Assembly (NCBI GenBank): GCA_942490855.1
Contig: CALNYS010000004.1
Location: forward strand, 186,001-250,000
Direction: 5' to 3'
Origin: CALNYS01 sp942490855
GTDB taxonomy: Bacteria > Planctomycetota > Phycisphaerae > Phycisphaerales > UBA1924
Length of the DNA: 64,000 nt
Every line of letters starts with the position of its first letter. Position 1 is the stretch's first letter. The notes under the pieces are model-generated. The model was not told the DNA's origin. It ran no database searches and was given only the letters and a program-made list of their open reading frames with translations. A program made the position numbers and the translations under genes. Below are positions 1 through 9,239 of the stretch, piece after piece.

Positions 1-787
1 GCTCGGCGATGTCGAGGCCGGACATGATCTTGATGCGCGAGACGACGGCGGGGTGCATCTGGTACGGCGGGGTCAGCTTGCTGACGAGGCGCCCGTCGAC
101 GCGGAGGCGGACGCGCGACTGGTGGTCGTCGGGCTCGATGTGGATATCGCTGGCGCGGTCCTGGACGGCCTGGAAGATGATGTAGTTGACGAGCTTGATG
201 ACGGGCGACTGCCCGGACACCTCTTCCAGGTTGGAGATGTCGTGCAGCTCTTGCTCGACGACGGAGAAGTCGCCGAGTTTGGAGTCGTCGTAGATCTCGT
301 CGATGACGAAGACGTTGGCGGAGGGGAGGTGCGTCTGGAGGGTCGCGCGGATGTCCTTGGGGGTGCTGACGACGATCTGGGCGCGGTTGCTGCTGAGGCG
401 CTCGATCTCTTCGATGAGGAAGAGGTTGGCGGGCTCGGTGACGGCGACGGTGAGGACGCCGTCGATGAGGAACAGCGGGAGCACGCAGTGCTGCTCGATG
501 AATTCGCGCGGGAGCGCTTCGGTGACGCGGGGGTCGGCGATGCGCGGCGAGAGGCGGGCGAAGGGCACGCCGTAGCACTCGGCGAGGGCTTCGATGACTT
601 CCTCGTCGCTGGCGAAGTTGAGCTCGACGAGCACCTCGCCGAGGAGGCGTTCGTGCCCGCTCTGGGACTGGTGCTCGAGCGCTTCCTTGAGCTGCGCGTC
701 GGTGAGGACGCGGCGCTGGACGAGCAGGTCGCCGAGCTGGATCTTCGCCGCGGGCGCGGGCGATCGTGTGCCGGAGGACTCGATCAT
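1..787 (-). CDS. pilB: PilB/GspE-type assembly ATPase, N-terminal part (cut by window edge)
   Basis: This is the first 262 codons of a type IV pilus or type II secretion assembly ATPase, which powers pilin polymerisation at the inner membrane. The N-terminal half is a GspE/MshEN domain (LGDLLV near residue 18, then two helical repeats), followed by the start of the ATPase N2 domain with the family signature ASDIHIEP near residue 218 and VDGRL shortly after. The Walker motifs would lie beyond position 1 and are not visible. The ATG at 787 overlaps the stop of the STAS gene as ATGA, which fixes the start and implies translational coupling. It is the last visible gene of the pilus operon. Confidence 0.93.
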   Translation of the reverse strand, partial: MIESSGTRSPAPAAKIQLGDLLVQRRVLTDAQLKEALEHQSQSGHERLLGEVLVELNFASDEEVIEALAECYGVPFARLSPRIADPRVTEALPREFIEQHCVLPLFLIDGVLTVAVTEPANLFLIEEIERLSSNRAQIVVSTPKDIRATLQTHLPSANVFVIDEIYDDSKLGDFSVVEQELHDISNLEEVSGQSPVIKLVNYIIFQAVQDRASDIHIEPDDHQSRVRLRVDGRLVSKLTPPYQMHPAVVSRIKIMSGLDIAE

Positions 788-1119
788 CGGACGCTCCGCA
801 CGGCGGCCTCGACGCTGTTGTGGGATTCGAAGGAGCGGTCGTGGCGGGTCATCTCGAGGATCTTCTTGATGTTGTCCGAGAGCCCGACGAGGCGGACCTG
901 CCCGCTGGAGCGCCCGACCTGCTCGCTGAGGCGGAGCCAGTGCTCGATGCCGGAGGAGTCGACGAACTCGAGGTGCTCGCAGTCGAGGAGCATGTGTCGC
1001 GCGCCGGCGGTGAGGCGTTCGCCGGTGACGCGTGTGAAGAGCCCGGAGTCCTCGGCGGTGAACTCGCCCGAGAGCGTCAGGACGCAGATGTGTTCGTACT
1101 CCTGAAAGCTGAGCTTCAT
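784..1119 (-). CDS. STAS-domain protein (anti-anti-sigma type)
   Basis: A 111-residue single STAS domain. The segment FVDSSGIEHW matches the conserved DSSG loop whose serine is phosphorylated in SpoIIAA and RsbV proteins, so a switchable role in partner switching is likely, although no kinase partner is seen next to it. The ATG at 1119 overlaps the HD-GYP stop and its own stop overlaps the pilB start, both as ATGA. Longer versions of this frame upstream are only shadows of the HD-GYP gene. A SpoIIE-type phosphatase at about 16-17.5 kb could be its partner, but that is inference. Confidence 0.88.
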   Translation of the reverse strand: MKLSFQEYEHICVLTLSGEFTAEDSGLFTRVTGERLTAGARHMLLDCEHLEFVDSSGIEHWLRLSEQVGRSSGQVRLVGLSDNIKKILEMTRHDRSFESHNSVEAAVRSVR

Positions 1120-2750
1120 CAGGCGGCCTCCGACGGCCTCTGGGGCGCGATGTCCGCGAGCATCTCGTCGTAGAACGCGAGGTCGATGGTGAGGAAGAGC
1201 GGGGCGAGTTCGGGGTCGAACTGGGCGCCGGCGTTGTCGCGGATCTCGCTGAGGACTTTGTGTCGCGGCATGGCGGCGCGGTAGGTGCGCGAGGAGCTCA
1301 TGGCGTCGAACGCGTCGGCGACGCCGATGATGCGCGCGATGAGCGGGATGTCCTCGCCGGCGAGGCCGATCGGGTAGCCGCGCCCGTCCCAGCGTTCGTG
1401 GTGGTGCAGGACGCCGGGCAGGGCCTCGTCGAACATCGGGATCCCGCGCAGGATGCGGTGCCCGATCTCGGGGTGCAGCTTGATGAGCCCGAACTCCTCG
1501 TCGGTGAGGCGGCTGGTCTTGAGGAGGACCTGCTCGGGGACGCCGATCTTGCCCAGGTCGTGGACGAGCCCGGAGATCCGGACGGTCTCGCACTCGGTCG
1601 CGGAGAGCCCGGCGAGGCGGGCGAGGCGGACGGAGAGCTCGGACACGCGCTGCGAGTGACCGCAGGTGTACGGGTCCTTGGCGTCGATCGCGGACGTGAG
1701 CGCCTCGAGGGTCCCGAGGAAGAATGACTGCTGCTCTTCGTAGAGCGCGATGTTGGCGATGGCGACCTCGGCGAGGCGGGCGGAGCCGTCGACGAGCTTC
1801 ATGTCCACGCTGGAGACGGCGGTGTCGTCGCCGTTCTTCTCGCCGGCGATGACGACGCCGACGGTCTCGCCGTCGCGGGAGATGGCGTGGCAGAGGACCT
1901 CGGGCCCGTCGTCCCCGGCGGAGAAGACGATGGTGTCGTTCTTCTCGCTGTCGGTGACGCGCCGGGTGATCTCGCCCAGGAGCAGCTCGCCCTCGAGCTC
2001 GAGGAAATCGGACGAGCCCTCGATGAAGGTGCGCCCCGAGAGCTGCTTGGACGCGCGGACGGTGTGCAGGAAGCGGAGCGCGATCCAGCGGTACGGGAGG
2101 GTCTCGTGCATGCGCTCGCAGAGGTGCATGACGAACGCCTCGGCCGAGACGAGCTCTTTCATCGCTCGCCCGATGCTGTAGAGGAGGCTGATCTCCTCGT
2201 AGCTCTCGGCGAGCTGTGCGGAGAAGCCCTCGATCGCGACCTCGGCGGAGGCGAGCTCGACGAGGTCGCTGTGGCTGTAGCGCACGAGGGTGGCGAACCG
2301 CTTCGCGCCCTCGGTCGAGCCGAGCGCGATCGTGGCGAAGAGCTCGGCGACGAGCTCGGCGTCAACGCCCGCGGACTGGCAGAGCGAGGCGAAGTGCTCG
2401 CCCTTGGTCCCCGAGGAATCGAGCAGGAGGACGCAGACGTAGCCGATGCGGGCGCGCTTCTCGCTCACGGGGAGCGGGAGGAGCGTCCACCCGTTGATGA
2501 CCTCGCAGGCGTCGGGCTGGTACTCGTCGTGCCAGGCGCCGGCGGAATCGACGACGGCCCGGGCGAACCGGGGGGACTCGACGATCTGGCGGAGGGCCTT
2601 CTGCCCGAGCTCTCCGCCGGAGGGCCAGGCGCAGCGCGTCACCCGCCCCTTCGCGTCCGTGTGCAGGACGGGGAGTCCGATCTCGGCGCAGCGGTCCTCG
2701 ACCGCACGGTGCGCTGTCATCGCGTTGCTCGTGCCCGCGGCGAAACTCAT
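1119..2750 (-). CDS. HD-GYP domain protein (putative cyclic-di-GMP phosphodiesterase)
   Basis: A 543-residue protein with an N-terminal sensory region (residues about 10-180), a GAF-like region (about 185-340) and a C-terminal HD-GYP domain. The catalytic motifs are present: VHDLGKIG near residue 398 and HHERWDGRGYP near 455. Proteins of this family hydrolyse cyclic di-GMP. There is no receiver domain, but a receiver-only protein is encoded directly upstream with an ATGA overlap (2747-2750), so the two may act as a split response regulator. Its place in a pilus operon fits control of pilus function by cyclic di-GMP; activity itself cannot be read from the sequence. Confidence 0.93.
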   Translation of the reverse strand: MSFAAGTSNAMTAHRAVEDRCAEIGLPVLHTDAKGRVTRCAWPSGGELGQKALRQIVESPRFARAVVDSAGAWHDEYQPDACEVINGWTLLPLPVSEKRARIGYVCVLLLDSSGTKGEHFASLCQSAGVDAELVAELFATIALGSTEGAKRFATLVRYSHSDLVELASAEVAIEGFSAQLAESYEEISLLYSIGRAMKELVSAEAFVMHLCERMHETLPYRWIALRFLHTVRASKQLSGRTFIEGSSDFLELEGELLLGEITRRVTDSEKNDTIVFSAGDDGPEVLCHAISRDGETVGVVIAGEKNGDDTAVSSVDMKLVDGSARLAEVAIANIALYEEQQSFFLGTLEALTSAIDAKDPYTCGHSQRVSELSVRLARLAGLSATECETVRISGLVHDLGKIGVPEQVLLKTSRLTDEEFGLIKLHPEIGHRILRGIPMFDEALPGVLHHHERWDGRGYPIGLAGEDIPLIARIIGVADAFDAMSSSRTYRAAMPRHKVLSEIRDNAGAQFDPELAPLFLTIDLAFYDEMLADIAPQRPSEAA

Positions 2751-3130
2751 GCGGCCTCCCGTTGCCCTTCGCTGAGGATGCCCTCGACGTGCTCGAGCAC
2801 CTCTCGCGGGCTGAACGGCTTGCTCAGGATGGCTCGGATCCCGGTCCCTTCGAGGGACTCGTTGTCGAGTTTGTACCCACGCGCGGTGAGCACGATGATC
2901 GGGTAGGCGCGCGTCTTCTCGCTCTCGGCGAGCTTGTTCGCGAGCTCGATGCCGGTGAGATACGGCATCTGGATGTCGGTGATGATCACGTCGAAGTGTT
3001 CCGCGTTCGCGAGTTCGAGGCCCTCGGCCCCGTCGCCCGCGGTCGTCACGTCGTGCCCGGCGTTGCGCAGCTTGAGCGCCACGACGTGCACGATGTGCGG
3101 TTCATCATCAATGACGAGGATTCTGGCCAT
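2747..3130 (-). CDS. Receiver-only response regulator (CheY-like)
   Basis: A 127-residue stand-alone receiver domain. It opens with RILVIDDEPH (acidic pocket), carries the phospho-acceptor aspartate in IITDIQMP near residue 53, and has the conserved lysine in ILSKPFS near 105. There is no output domain. The start at 3130 follows a GGAGAG ribosome binding site; a longer in-frame reading from 3190 runs into the histidine kinase gene and is not needed. It sits 10 bases after the kinase and overlaps the HD-GYP gene by four bases, so it is the likely phosphate carrier between them. Confidence 0.95.
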   Translation of the reverse strand: MARILVIDDEPHIVHVVALKLRNAGHDVTTAGDGAEGLELANAEHFDVIITDIQMPYLTGIELANKLAESEKTRAYPIIVLTARGYKLDNESLEGTGIRAILSKPFSPREVLEHVEGILSEGQREAA

Positions 3131-3140
3131 GGCTCTCTCC

Positions 3141-4577
3141 TTACGCCCCCTCGGCCTCGTACGGGATGCTGAACATGAACTTGCTGCCAAGCCCGAGCGT
3201 GCTCGTCACGCTCACCTCGCCGTGGTGGACTGTCTCCACGATCTGCTTGACCAGCGGGAGCCCGAGCCCGGTGCCCTTGGCGACCCGCTTGTAGTTGTCG
3301 ATGCGGTAGAACTTGTCGAAGACCTTCTCGAGGTCGTCGGGCGCGATGCCCAGGCCGGTGTCGGCGATCGTCGAGAACACCGCCCCGCTGGAGTCGTCGT
3401 TCTCGATCGTGAGCGTGACGCGCCCGCCCTCGGGGGTGTACTTGACCGAATTCGAGAGCAGGTTCAGGTAGACCTGCTTGATCATGTCCTCGTCGGCCAT
3501 CGCGGTGCACGCCAGCGGGCCGCGCTGGAACGTCACGCTGATGTCCTTGAGCGCCGCCTGCGGCTGGATGATCTCCACGGCGGACTGCGCGACCGCGGTG
3601 AAGTCCACGTCCTCGTAGGACGGACGCACGATGCCGGCCTCGATGCGGCTGAGGTTGAGCATGTTGTCGATGAGGCGCCCGAGCCGGTCGGACTCGCTCT
3701 TGATGACGGAGTAGAACTCCTGGCGGCTGTCCTCGTCGCTCGCCTCGCCGTCGAGGAGCATCTCGATGTACGCCTTGATCGACGCGAGCGGCGTGCGCAG
3801 CTCGTGCGAGGCCTTCGAGACGAAGTCGGACTTCATCTGGCTGATCTCGCGCTCGCGGGTGATGTCTCGGATGATGGTCACCACGCCGCCCACGCCCTCG
3901 CTCTTGCGGTCGGGCAGGCAGGCGAGGGTCACGTCGCAGATGCGCGGGTCGCCGCCGGTGAGCGAGGCGATCTCGTGCTCGACGCGCCGGCGGTGCGCGG
4001 GCGAGGCGCTCGCGAGGGTGTCGGCGATCATCGTGCGGATGCGCTCGTCGCCGACAAGGTCGTCGACGGAGCGGCTCAGCGCGTTCTCGAGGTTGAGGCC
4101 CATCATCTCCGCCGCCGGGGCGTTGGCCATCTTGAGCTCGCGGAAATTATCGATCACCAGCACCGCGTCCTGGAGGCTGTTGAAGACCTCCGACGCGTGC
4201 TGGACCTCGGTCTCGGCGATCTTGCGCCGGAGCTCGAGCTGTCGGATCTGGGCGCCCGCGGAGGCGACCGCCTCGCTCATCCCCTCGAGCGCGTCGCGTA
4301 CGGCGGACTCGAGGTGCGCCGGGGCGCCGGTGGGCGGGAGCGAGATCGACCCGGGGTCGGCCGAGTCCGCCGCGTCGAGCACGGCGCTGGCGAGCTTGCG
4401 GAGCGACGCGTTGTGCTGGCGCAGGAGCGGCGCCCCCGCGAGCGCGGAGCCCGCGAAGGCGGCGATGGCCCCGGCCGCCGTGGCGGCGACCGATCCGGAG
4501 GTGAACCACACCGCGCCGGCAGCGCCGGCGCCGCCGGTAAACCCAGCGAGCGCGACTGGCAAAAATGAACGCAGCAT
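3141..4577 (-). CDS. Membrane-anchored PAS sensor histidine kinase
   Basis: A 478-residue kinase. Two hydrophobic stretches lie within residues 1-50, then a helical linker, a PAS domain (about 130-240, with VFNSLQDAVLVID at its start), the dimerisation domain with the phosphorylated histidine in SKASHELRTPL near residue 257, and an ATPase domain with N-box LLSNSVKYTPEGG, DTGLGI and GTGLGLPLVKQ. The ATG at 4577 follows the strong site GGGAGGAGG. It is transcribed just ahead of the receiver and HD-GYP genes, which are its probable targets. The sensed signal is unknown. Confidence 0.95.
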   Translation of the reverse strand: MLRSFLPVALAGFTGGAGAAGAVWFTSGSVAATAAGAIAAFAGSALAGAPLLRQHNASLRKLASAVLDAADSADPGSISLPPTGAPAHLESAVRDALEGMSEAVASAGAQIRQLELRRKIAETEVQHASEVFNSLQDAVLVIDNFRELKMANAPAAEMMGLNLENALSRSVDDLVGDERIRTMIADTLASASPAHRRRVEHEIASLTGGDPRICDVTLACLPDRKSEGVGGVVTIIRDITREREISQMKSDFVSKASHELRTPLASIKAYIEMLLDGEASDEDSRQEFYSVIKSESDRLGRLIDNMLNLSRIEAGIVRPSYEDVDFTAVAQSAVEIIQPQAALKDISVTFQRGPLACTAMADEDMIKQVYLNLLSNSVKYTPEGGRVTLTIENDDSSGAVFSTIADTGLGIAPDDLEKVFDKFYRIDNYKRVAKGTGLGLPLVKQIVETVHHGEVSVTSTLGLGSKFMFSIPYEAEGA

Positions 4578-4606
4578 GCTTCCTCCTCCCTTAAAACGAG
4601 CCGTGG

Positions 4607-5812
4607 TTAGTCGAGCGGAACGCTGGCGAGCAGGCGCTGCGCACGATCGTCCTGCGGCGAGATGCGCAGGGCGTCGGCGAAGCTCTCGCTCGCCTCGTCG
4701 TGACGACCGAGCTGCTGGAGCACGACGCCCCGGAGCATGGCCGGTCGCGGGTCGGTGGTCGCGAGCTGCGCGGCGAGCCCCAGGGACTCGAGGGCCTTCT
4801 GGTAGTCGTTCGCGCGCATCGCGAGCGCGGCGGTGAGCATGTGGCCCTCGTGACGCAGCGGGGCGATGGAGGTCGCCCGCGCGGCGCAGATCGTGACGCG
4901 GCGTTCGTCGCCCAGCGAGAGGGCGACCTTGCCGAGATCGATCCAGACCGACGCGTCCGAGGCGCCCGCGGGCGTCTCGGTGAGGCCCAGGAGGAGCGAA
5001 CGCGCCTCGACGGGACGGTCGAGCGCGACCAGGCACCGGGCCTGGAGCTGCTTGAGATCGCGGCGGTCGCTGTTCTCCTCATCGTTGAGGAGGTTGCGGA
5101 GGTTGAACTCCGCCTCGACCCAGTCGCCCGCGAGCATCTGCGCCGTGACGAGATCCTCGACTACGGACAGGTTCGAGTCGGCGAGCAGGCGCGCCTCGCG
5201 GAAGTAGTCGACCGCGCTGAGGGCGTCGCCGCGCAGGAGCGCGATGTGCCCGAGGGTCTGCTTCACGCCGGCGTTGTGCTGGTGGTGAGAGGATCGCTCG
5301 AGGAGCATCGCCTCGGCCTTGTCGAGGAGGTCGAGCTGGATGAGCATCTCGGCCGCCGCGACCGCGTACTGCGGGTCGGAGGGTTCGAGGAGCGCGGCGG
5401 TCTCGTAGGACTCGTGCGCGTCAACGAACTCGCTGAAGCGTTCGAAGACGATGCCGCGGTAGTAGTGCGGATCGGCGACGGAGGGGTCGAGCGCGATCGC
5501 GGCGTCGAACGCGTCGAGCGCCGGCTCGAGCTGCCCGAGCTCCATGAGGATGCGCCCGTGCAGGACGTGGCTCTGCCCGACCGCGTCGTGCAGCTGGATG
5601 GAGGCCTCGACGTTCTTGAGCGCCTTGTTCAGGTCGCCGGCGAGGAACTGCTGGTGCGCGAGGTCCCAGCGGGTGCCGGCCTGGATGCTCGACATGCGAG
5701 CGGTGGCGTCGTCGAGGGCGGAGGCGGTGTAGTTGCCGTGCCCCTGACACCCGCTGAGTGCGGCGATGCTGCCCGCGGAAATCGCGAGGAGAGCTGATCT
5801 GATGGGACGCAT
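4607..5812 (-). CDS. TPR-repeat lipoprotein in the pilus operon
   Basis: A 401-residue exported protein. The N-terminus has a signal peptide ending in the lipobox LSGC near residue 20, so it should be lipid-anchored. The rest is a series of tetratricopeptide-like helical hairpins (for example the repeat around ALDAFDAAIALDPSVADPHY and others to the C-terminus). The start at 5812 is preceded by AGGAGG. Its position directly after the secretin suggests a pilotin or PilF-like role in secretin assembly; that function is inferred from context only. Confidence 0.88.
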   Translation of the reverse strand: MRPIRSALLAISAGSIAALSGCQGHGNYTASALDDATARMSSIQAGTRWDLAHQQFLAGDLNKALKNVEASIQLHDAVGQSHVLHGRILMELGQLEPALDAFDAAIALDPSVADPHYYRGIVFERFSEFVDAHESYETAALLEPSDPQYAVAAAEMLIQLDLLDKAEAMLLERSSHHQHNAGVKQTLGHIALLRGDALSAVDYFREARLLADSNLSVVEDLVTAQMLAGDWVEAEFNLRNLLNDEENSDRRDLKQLQARCLVALDRPVEARSLLLGLTETPAGASDASVWIDLGKVALSLGDERRVTICAARATSIAPLRHEGHMLTAALAMRANDYQKALESLGLAAQLATTDPRPAMLRGVVLQQLGRHDEASESFADALRISPQDDRAQRLLASVPLD

Positions 5813-5856
5813 AGCACGTCCTCCTTTCAAGCTGTCGCCTCGTGGGCGACCGCTGG

Positions 5857-8589
5857 TTAGTTCTCGTCGTCGTCAGAGTCGGCGTCGGCGATCGCCGCTT
5901 CGGTGTCGACCTCGCCCTTGTCGAGGACCACCGAGTCGCGGAACCAGACCCAGAAGCCGCCCATGACGGGCGTGGAAGCGCCGCCGAGCGTGGCCGTCTC
6001 GCCCGCGAACGCGGGGCCGATCAGGCCGGTCGTTGTGCCGCCGAAGCGCGGGGCGGTGTCGGCGTCGTTGGCCGCTTCGAGGCCGGCGAGCGTGGAGCCC
6101 GTGTAGCGCGAGGGGGTGAACCCGTCCTCGCCCTCGCCCGTCTGGGGCGTGGAGAACTCGGAGCCGAAACCGGATTCGAAGTCATCGTTGAAGCCGGAGT
6201 CGAAGTCGCTGGCGGTGTTGGAGACCGCGGACTCGAGGCCCTGGATCCGCTCGTCGAAGCGGGGCGTGGGCTCGGGGTAGGAGTCGCTGTAGGAAGCCTC
6301 GGGGGTCAGCGTGACGCTGGTGCGCGAGGGCTCGACGATCTCGTCGTCGCTGGGCGCGACCGTGACGGTCAGACGCAGGTTGCTCAGCTCGTCGCGGGCC
6401 CGGCTGATCGCGGGGGACGTGGTGGTCCCTCGGGTGACGCCGTTGGCGGACGTCTCCTCGATCAGCGTGTCGAACACGTCGCCGGCGTCGGCGCGGTCGC
6501 CAGGGAAGGCGTCCGCGGCGGGCGGGTCGAGCTCGGAGAACTCGTCGTCAACCTCGACCGTGGCCTCGGAGGATTCGATCCCGGAGGGGTCGGTGAAAAA
6601 CTGGGCCTGGTCGGGCGGGAGCGAGAGCGTGAGCTCGGTCGCGCCGTCCGGCGAGGGGCCGGCGACGATCACTTCGTCGCTGATGAACTCGTCGTCGAAC
6701 CCGGCGTTGTCGAAGCTCGTCGTCGCGGAGCCGACCTCGTCGATCTCCTTGACGTCGGCGAGGCGCTCGGCCTCGAGACGCTCGGCGGCGAGCCGGGCCT
6801 TGTAGACCTCGAGGGGCTCGATCGCCGACATGCGGTCGTTGAGTTCCTCGTCGAAGATGTCCTGGACGACCGAGCGCGACGGGAAGCTCGACTGCTGCTG
6901 GAGCAGACGCTCGCGGAGACGGATCGCGTCGGGCTGGTTGGGGTTGAGCTCGAGCGAGCGCCGGATGAGGAAGAGGCCCTTGGCGGGGTCGCCGTTGAGC
7001 GCGGCCTTCTCGGCGCTGACGTTGAGCTCGGCGGACTGGCGGTCGCGGCTCCAGGGGAGGAGGCCGGCGCGGGTGCCGGTGCGCACGTTCTCGACGTAGT
7101 CGGTGGCGAGGTCGCCCGACTGCGTGAGGATCTGGTCGTTCACGATGGTCGGGGTGATCATGAAGATGATCTCGGACCGTCGGGTGTCGTCGTCGTGCCC
7201 GCGGAAGGCGGCGCCGAGCAGCGGGATGTCGCCGAGGATCGGGACCTGACGGCGCGAGAGCGTGGTGGACTCGCGGAAGAGGCCGCCGAGCACAACGGTG
7301 GACCCGTCGCGGACGAGGACGTTGGTGGTGATCTCCTGGGTGACTTCCTCGGGGATCGTGACGGCGGCGCCGGACGCGCCGGAGGCGTCGCGGGTCTCAC
7401 CGGTCGAGGTCGACGGGTGCAGCTCCATGCGGATGAAGCCGTCGTTGCCGACGAAGGCACGGAACTTCAGCTGGGTGCCGGTGTCGAGGAACTCGACGGT
7501 CTGCGTCGTGGACGTCTCGGTGCTCGTGGTGCTGAGGTAACCGATGCGACGACCGACGAGGACGCGGGCGGGCTGTCTGTTGAGGGCCATGACCTTCGGA
7601 CGCGAGAGCACCGTGACGTCGGTGATGTCGTCCAGCGCCCGCAGGAAGAAGGAGATGTTGTCGTCGATGACGCCGAGCTTGAAGGTCGCGGGTCCCGAGG
7701 CGGTGTTGCCCGCGGTGGACGTGCTCGAGAAGGCGCTGCTGTCGGCCGGGGTGAGGCCGCCGGAGGTGCCGTCGCCGCCGTTGATGATGCCCTGGGTGGC
7801 GCCGAGGGGGCCGCCAAGGTCGATGAAGTCCGTGAACTCGAGGTCGGAGATGAAGGAGAAGTCGATGCCGAAGCCGTTCATCTCACGCAGCGAGGTCTCG
7901 AGGATCGTGGCCTCGACGAGCACCTGCGAGGGGCGGGTGTCGAGGTCGACGATGAGGCGCTCGATCTCGTCGATGTGCTCGGGGTAATCAAAGATCACGA
8001 GCGTCGCGGAGAGCGCGAAGGTCTCGTCGCCGACGGGGCTGCCGTCGGGGATCGAGAAGCTGTCAACGTCGCCGTTGGACTTGATCGAGCCGACCTCGGA
8101 GAGGAGGGGCGCGACGAACTCGGCGGCGTCGTTGGCGTTGAGGTAGTTCAGGCGGATCACGCGGGTCACGGGCTGGCGTGCGGCCTGCTCGAGCTCGGCG
8201 ATCTCTTCGAGCGTGTACACGTAGATGAAGCTGCCCTTCTCAACGTAGCCGTAGCCGTTGACGTTGAGGATCGACTCGAGCGCCTCGTAGAACGTCACGT
8301 TGTAGAGGTTGGCGTTCACCGTCGCGGAGACGTCGCCGGAGACCAGGATGTTCTTCTGGCTCTGGAGCGAGAGGATCTGGAGAACGTTGGCGAGTTCTTC
8401 GTCCTGCACGTGCAGGTCAACGGTCAGGTGCTCGCTGACCTGGACGTTCATGTCCACGTCGTCGACCCCGCCCGTGGCGAAGGGGCTCGAGTCCTGACCC
8501 AGCGTGGGCGCCGCGAGCGCGAACCCGCAGACCGCAGCCAGGAAGGGCGGAAGGAATCGGGACTGGGTGTTACGCGTTTCGTTGGACAT
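5857..8589 (-). CDS. pilQ: Secretin (PilQ/GspD family) with long acidic C-terminal extension
   Basis: A 910-residue outer-membrane secretin with an N-terminal signal peptide (residues 1-32). An STN-like domain follows (about 50-130), then N1-type repeats, and the secretin core (about 220-485) containing VLSRPKVMALN, the motif VPILGDIPLLGAAFRG and the terminal EIIFMITPTIV. The core ends near residue 485, so about 425 further residues remain: a short TPR-like helical part, then a low-complexity stretch rich in Asp, Glu, Ser and Thr. Most secretins carry only a short S-domain there. The gene lies between the pilP-like and TPR lipoprotein genes of the operon. The start at 8589 has GGGAG upstream. 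Confidence 0.93.
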   Translation of the reverse strand: MSNETRNTQSRFLPPFLAAVCGFALAAPTLGQDSSPFATGGVDDVDMNVQVSEHLTVDLHVQDEELANVLQILSLQSQKNILVSGDVSATVNANLYNVTFYEALESILNVNGYGYVEKGSFIYVYTLEEIAELEQAARQPVTRVIRLNYLNANDAAEFVAPLLSEVGSIKSNGDVDSFSIPDGSPVGDETFALSATLVIFDYPEHIDEIERLIVDLDTRPSQVLVEATILETSLREMNGFGIDFSFISDLEFTDFIDLGGPLGATQGIINGGDGTSGGLTPADSSAFSSTSTAGNTASGPATFKLGVIDDNISFFLRALDDITDVTVLSRPKVMALNRQPARVLVGRRIGYLSTTSTETSTTQTVEFLDTGTQLKFRAFVGNDGFIRMELHPSTSTGETRDASGASGAAVTIPEEVTQEITTNVLVRDGSTVVLGGLFRESTTLSRRQVPILGDIPLLGAAFRGHDDDTRRSEIIFMITPTIVNDQILTQSGDLATDYVENVRTGTRAGLLPWSRDRQSAELNVSAEKAALNGDPAKGLFLIRRSLELNPNQPDAIRLRERLLQQQSSFPSRSVVQDIFDEELNDRMSAIEPLEVYKARLAAERLEAERLADVKEIDEVGSATTSFDNAGFDDEFISDEVIVAGPSPDGATELTLSLPPDQAQFFTDPSGIESSEATVEVDDEFSELDPPAADAFPGDRADAGDVFDTLIEETSANGVTRGTTTSPAISRARDELSNLRLTVTVAPSDDEIVEPSRTSVTLTPEASYSDSYPEPTPRFDERIQGLESAVSNTASDFDSGFNDDFESGFGSEFSTPQTGEGEDGFTPSRYTGSTLAGLEAANDADTAPRFGGTTTGLIGPAFAGETATLGGASTPVMGGFWVWFRDSVVLDKGEVDTEAAIADADSDDDEN

Positions 8590-8636
8590 CTCGTATCGCT
8601 CCCGGCGCCTCGGCGCGGCGTTGCTCTTCTCTTGCT

Positions 8637-9239
8637 TTAGTGCATGGGGAGGGCCAGCTCGACCTCTACCCCATCCTTCTCAAACACCGCTTGCCGGTTG
8701 ACGACCCGGACCAAGCGAAACCCGAGCACCGATTCCCCGACGCGAAGAACCACGCGCCCGGGCGTACCCGTGCGGCGGACTTCGATGACGGCGATCGGAT
8801 CGTTTCCCACCACGGTGCTCCTGAGCGTCAGGTCGCTGGACTCGGCCAGCACCCGCGCCTCTGCTGTCATTTGGGGCAAGATGTTTGCCCTGTTCGTCTT
8901 GTCGTCGCTTCGCGTGGCGGACTTTGACGTCTCCGTGCTGATCGGTTCCGTCTGCACAGGCGGGGGGAAGTCTTCCGGTCGGGGGACAAACAAGTCCCTG
9001 GTGATCGGGTCCGCGCTAGCGACGATGACCTTCGGACGCGGCTTGGCCGGAGCGCCTTCTCGGTCCTCGAGGACCTCTGCCGTTGACGTCTCCGGGTTCT
9101 GCGCCAACGCGTCAGACCCGCTCCGCACGCGGCGCGCGCCCAGAACCCCAGCCGCCAACACGGTCACCACGCCGAGCGCGATCGACTGCTTGGGCTCCGC
9201 CTTCGCGAGGATCACCAGCTTCTGGTACGTGGCTTTCAT
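8637..9239 (-). CDS. pilP: PilP/GspC-like inner-membrane linker protein
   Basis: A 200-residue protein with one N-terminal membrane segment (about residues 19-36), a Pro- and Glu-rich linker, and a small beta domain at the C-terminus with GRVVLRVGESVLGFRLVRV and a final VFEKDGVEVEL. This is the pattern of the PilP/GspC homology region, which docks the inner-membrane PilNO complex to the secretin. It overlaps the pilO stop as ATGA and lies just before the secretin gene, which supports the call although sequence similarity in this family is weak. Confidence 0.75.
   Translation of the reverse strand: MKATYQKLVILAKAEPKQSIALGVVTVLAAGVLGARRVRSGSDALAQNPETSTAEVLEDREGAPAKPRPKVIVASADPITRDLFVPRPEDFPPPVQTEPISTETSKSATRSDDKTNRANILPQMTAEARVLAESSDLTLRSTVVGNDPIAVIEVRRTGTPGRVVLRVGESVLGFRLVRVVNRQAVFEKDGVEVELALPMH

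Noticed and set aside
5842..8640. Open frame of 932 codons on the plus strand opposite the secretin
   Set aside because: Shadow of the secretin gene: low complexity, no signal peptide, no ribosome binding site, and no protein motif.
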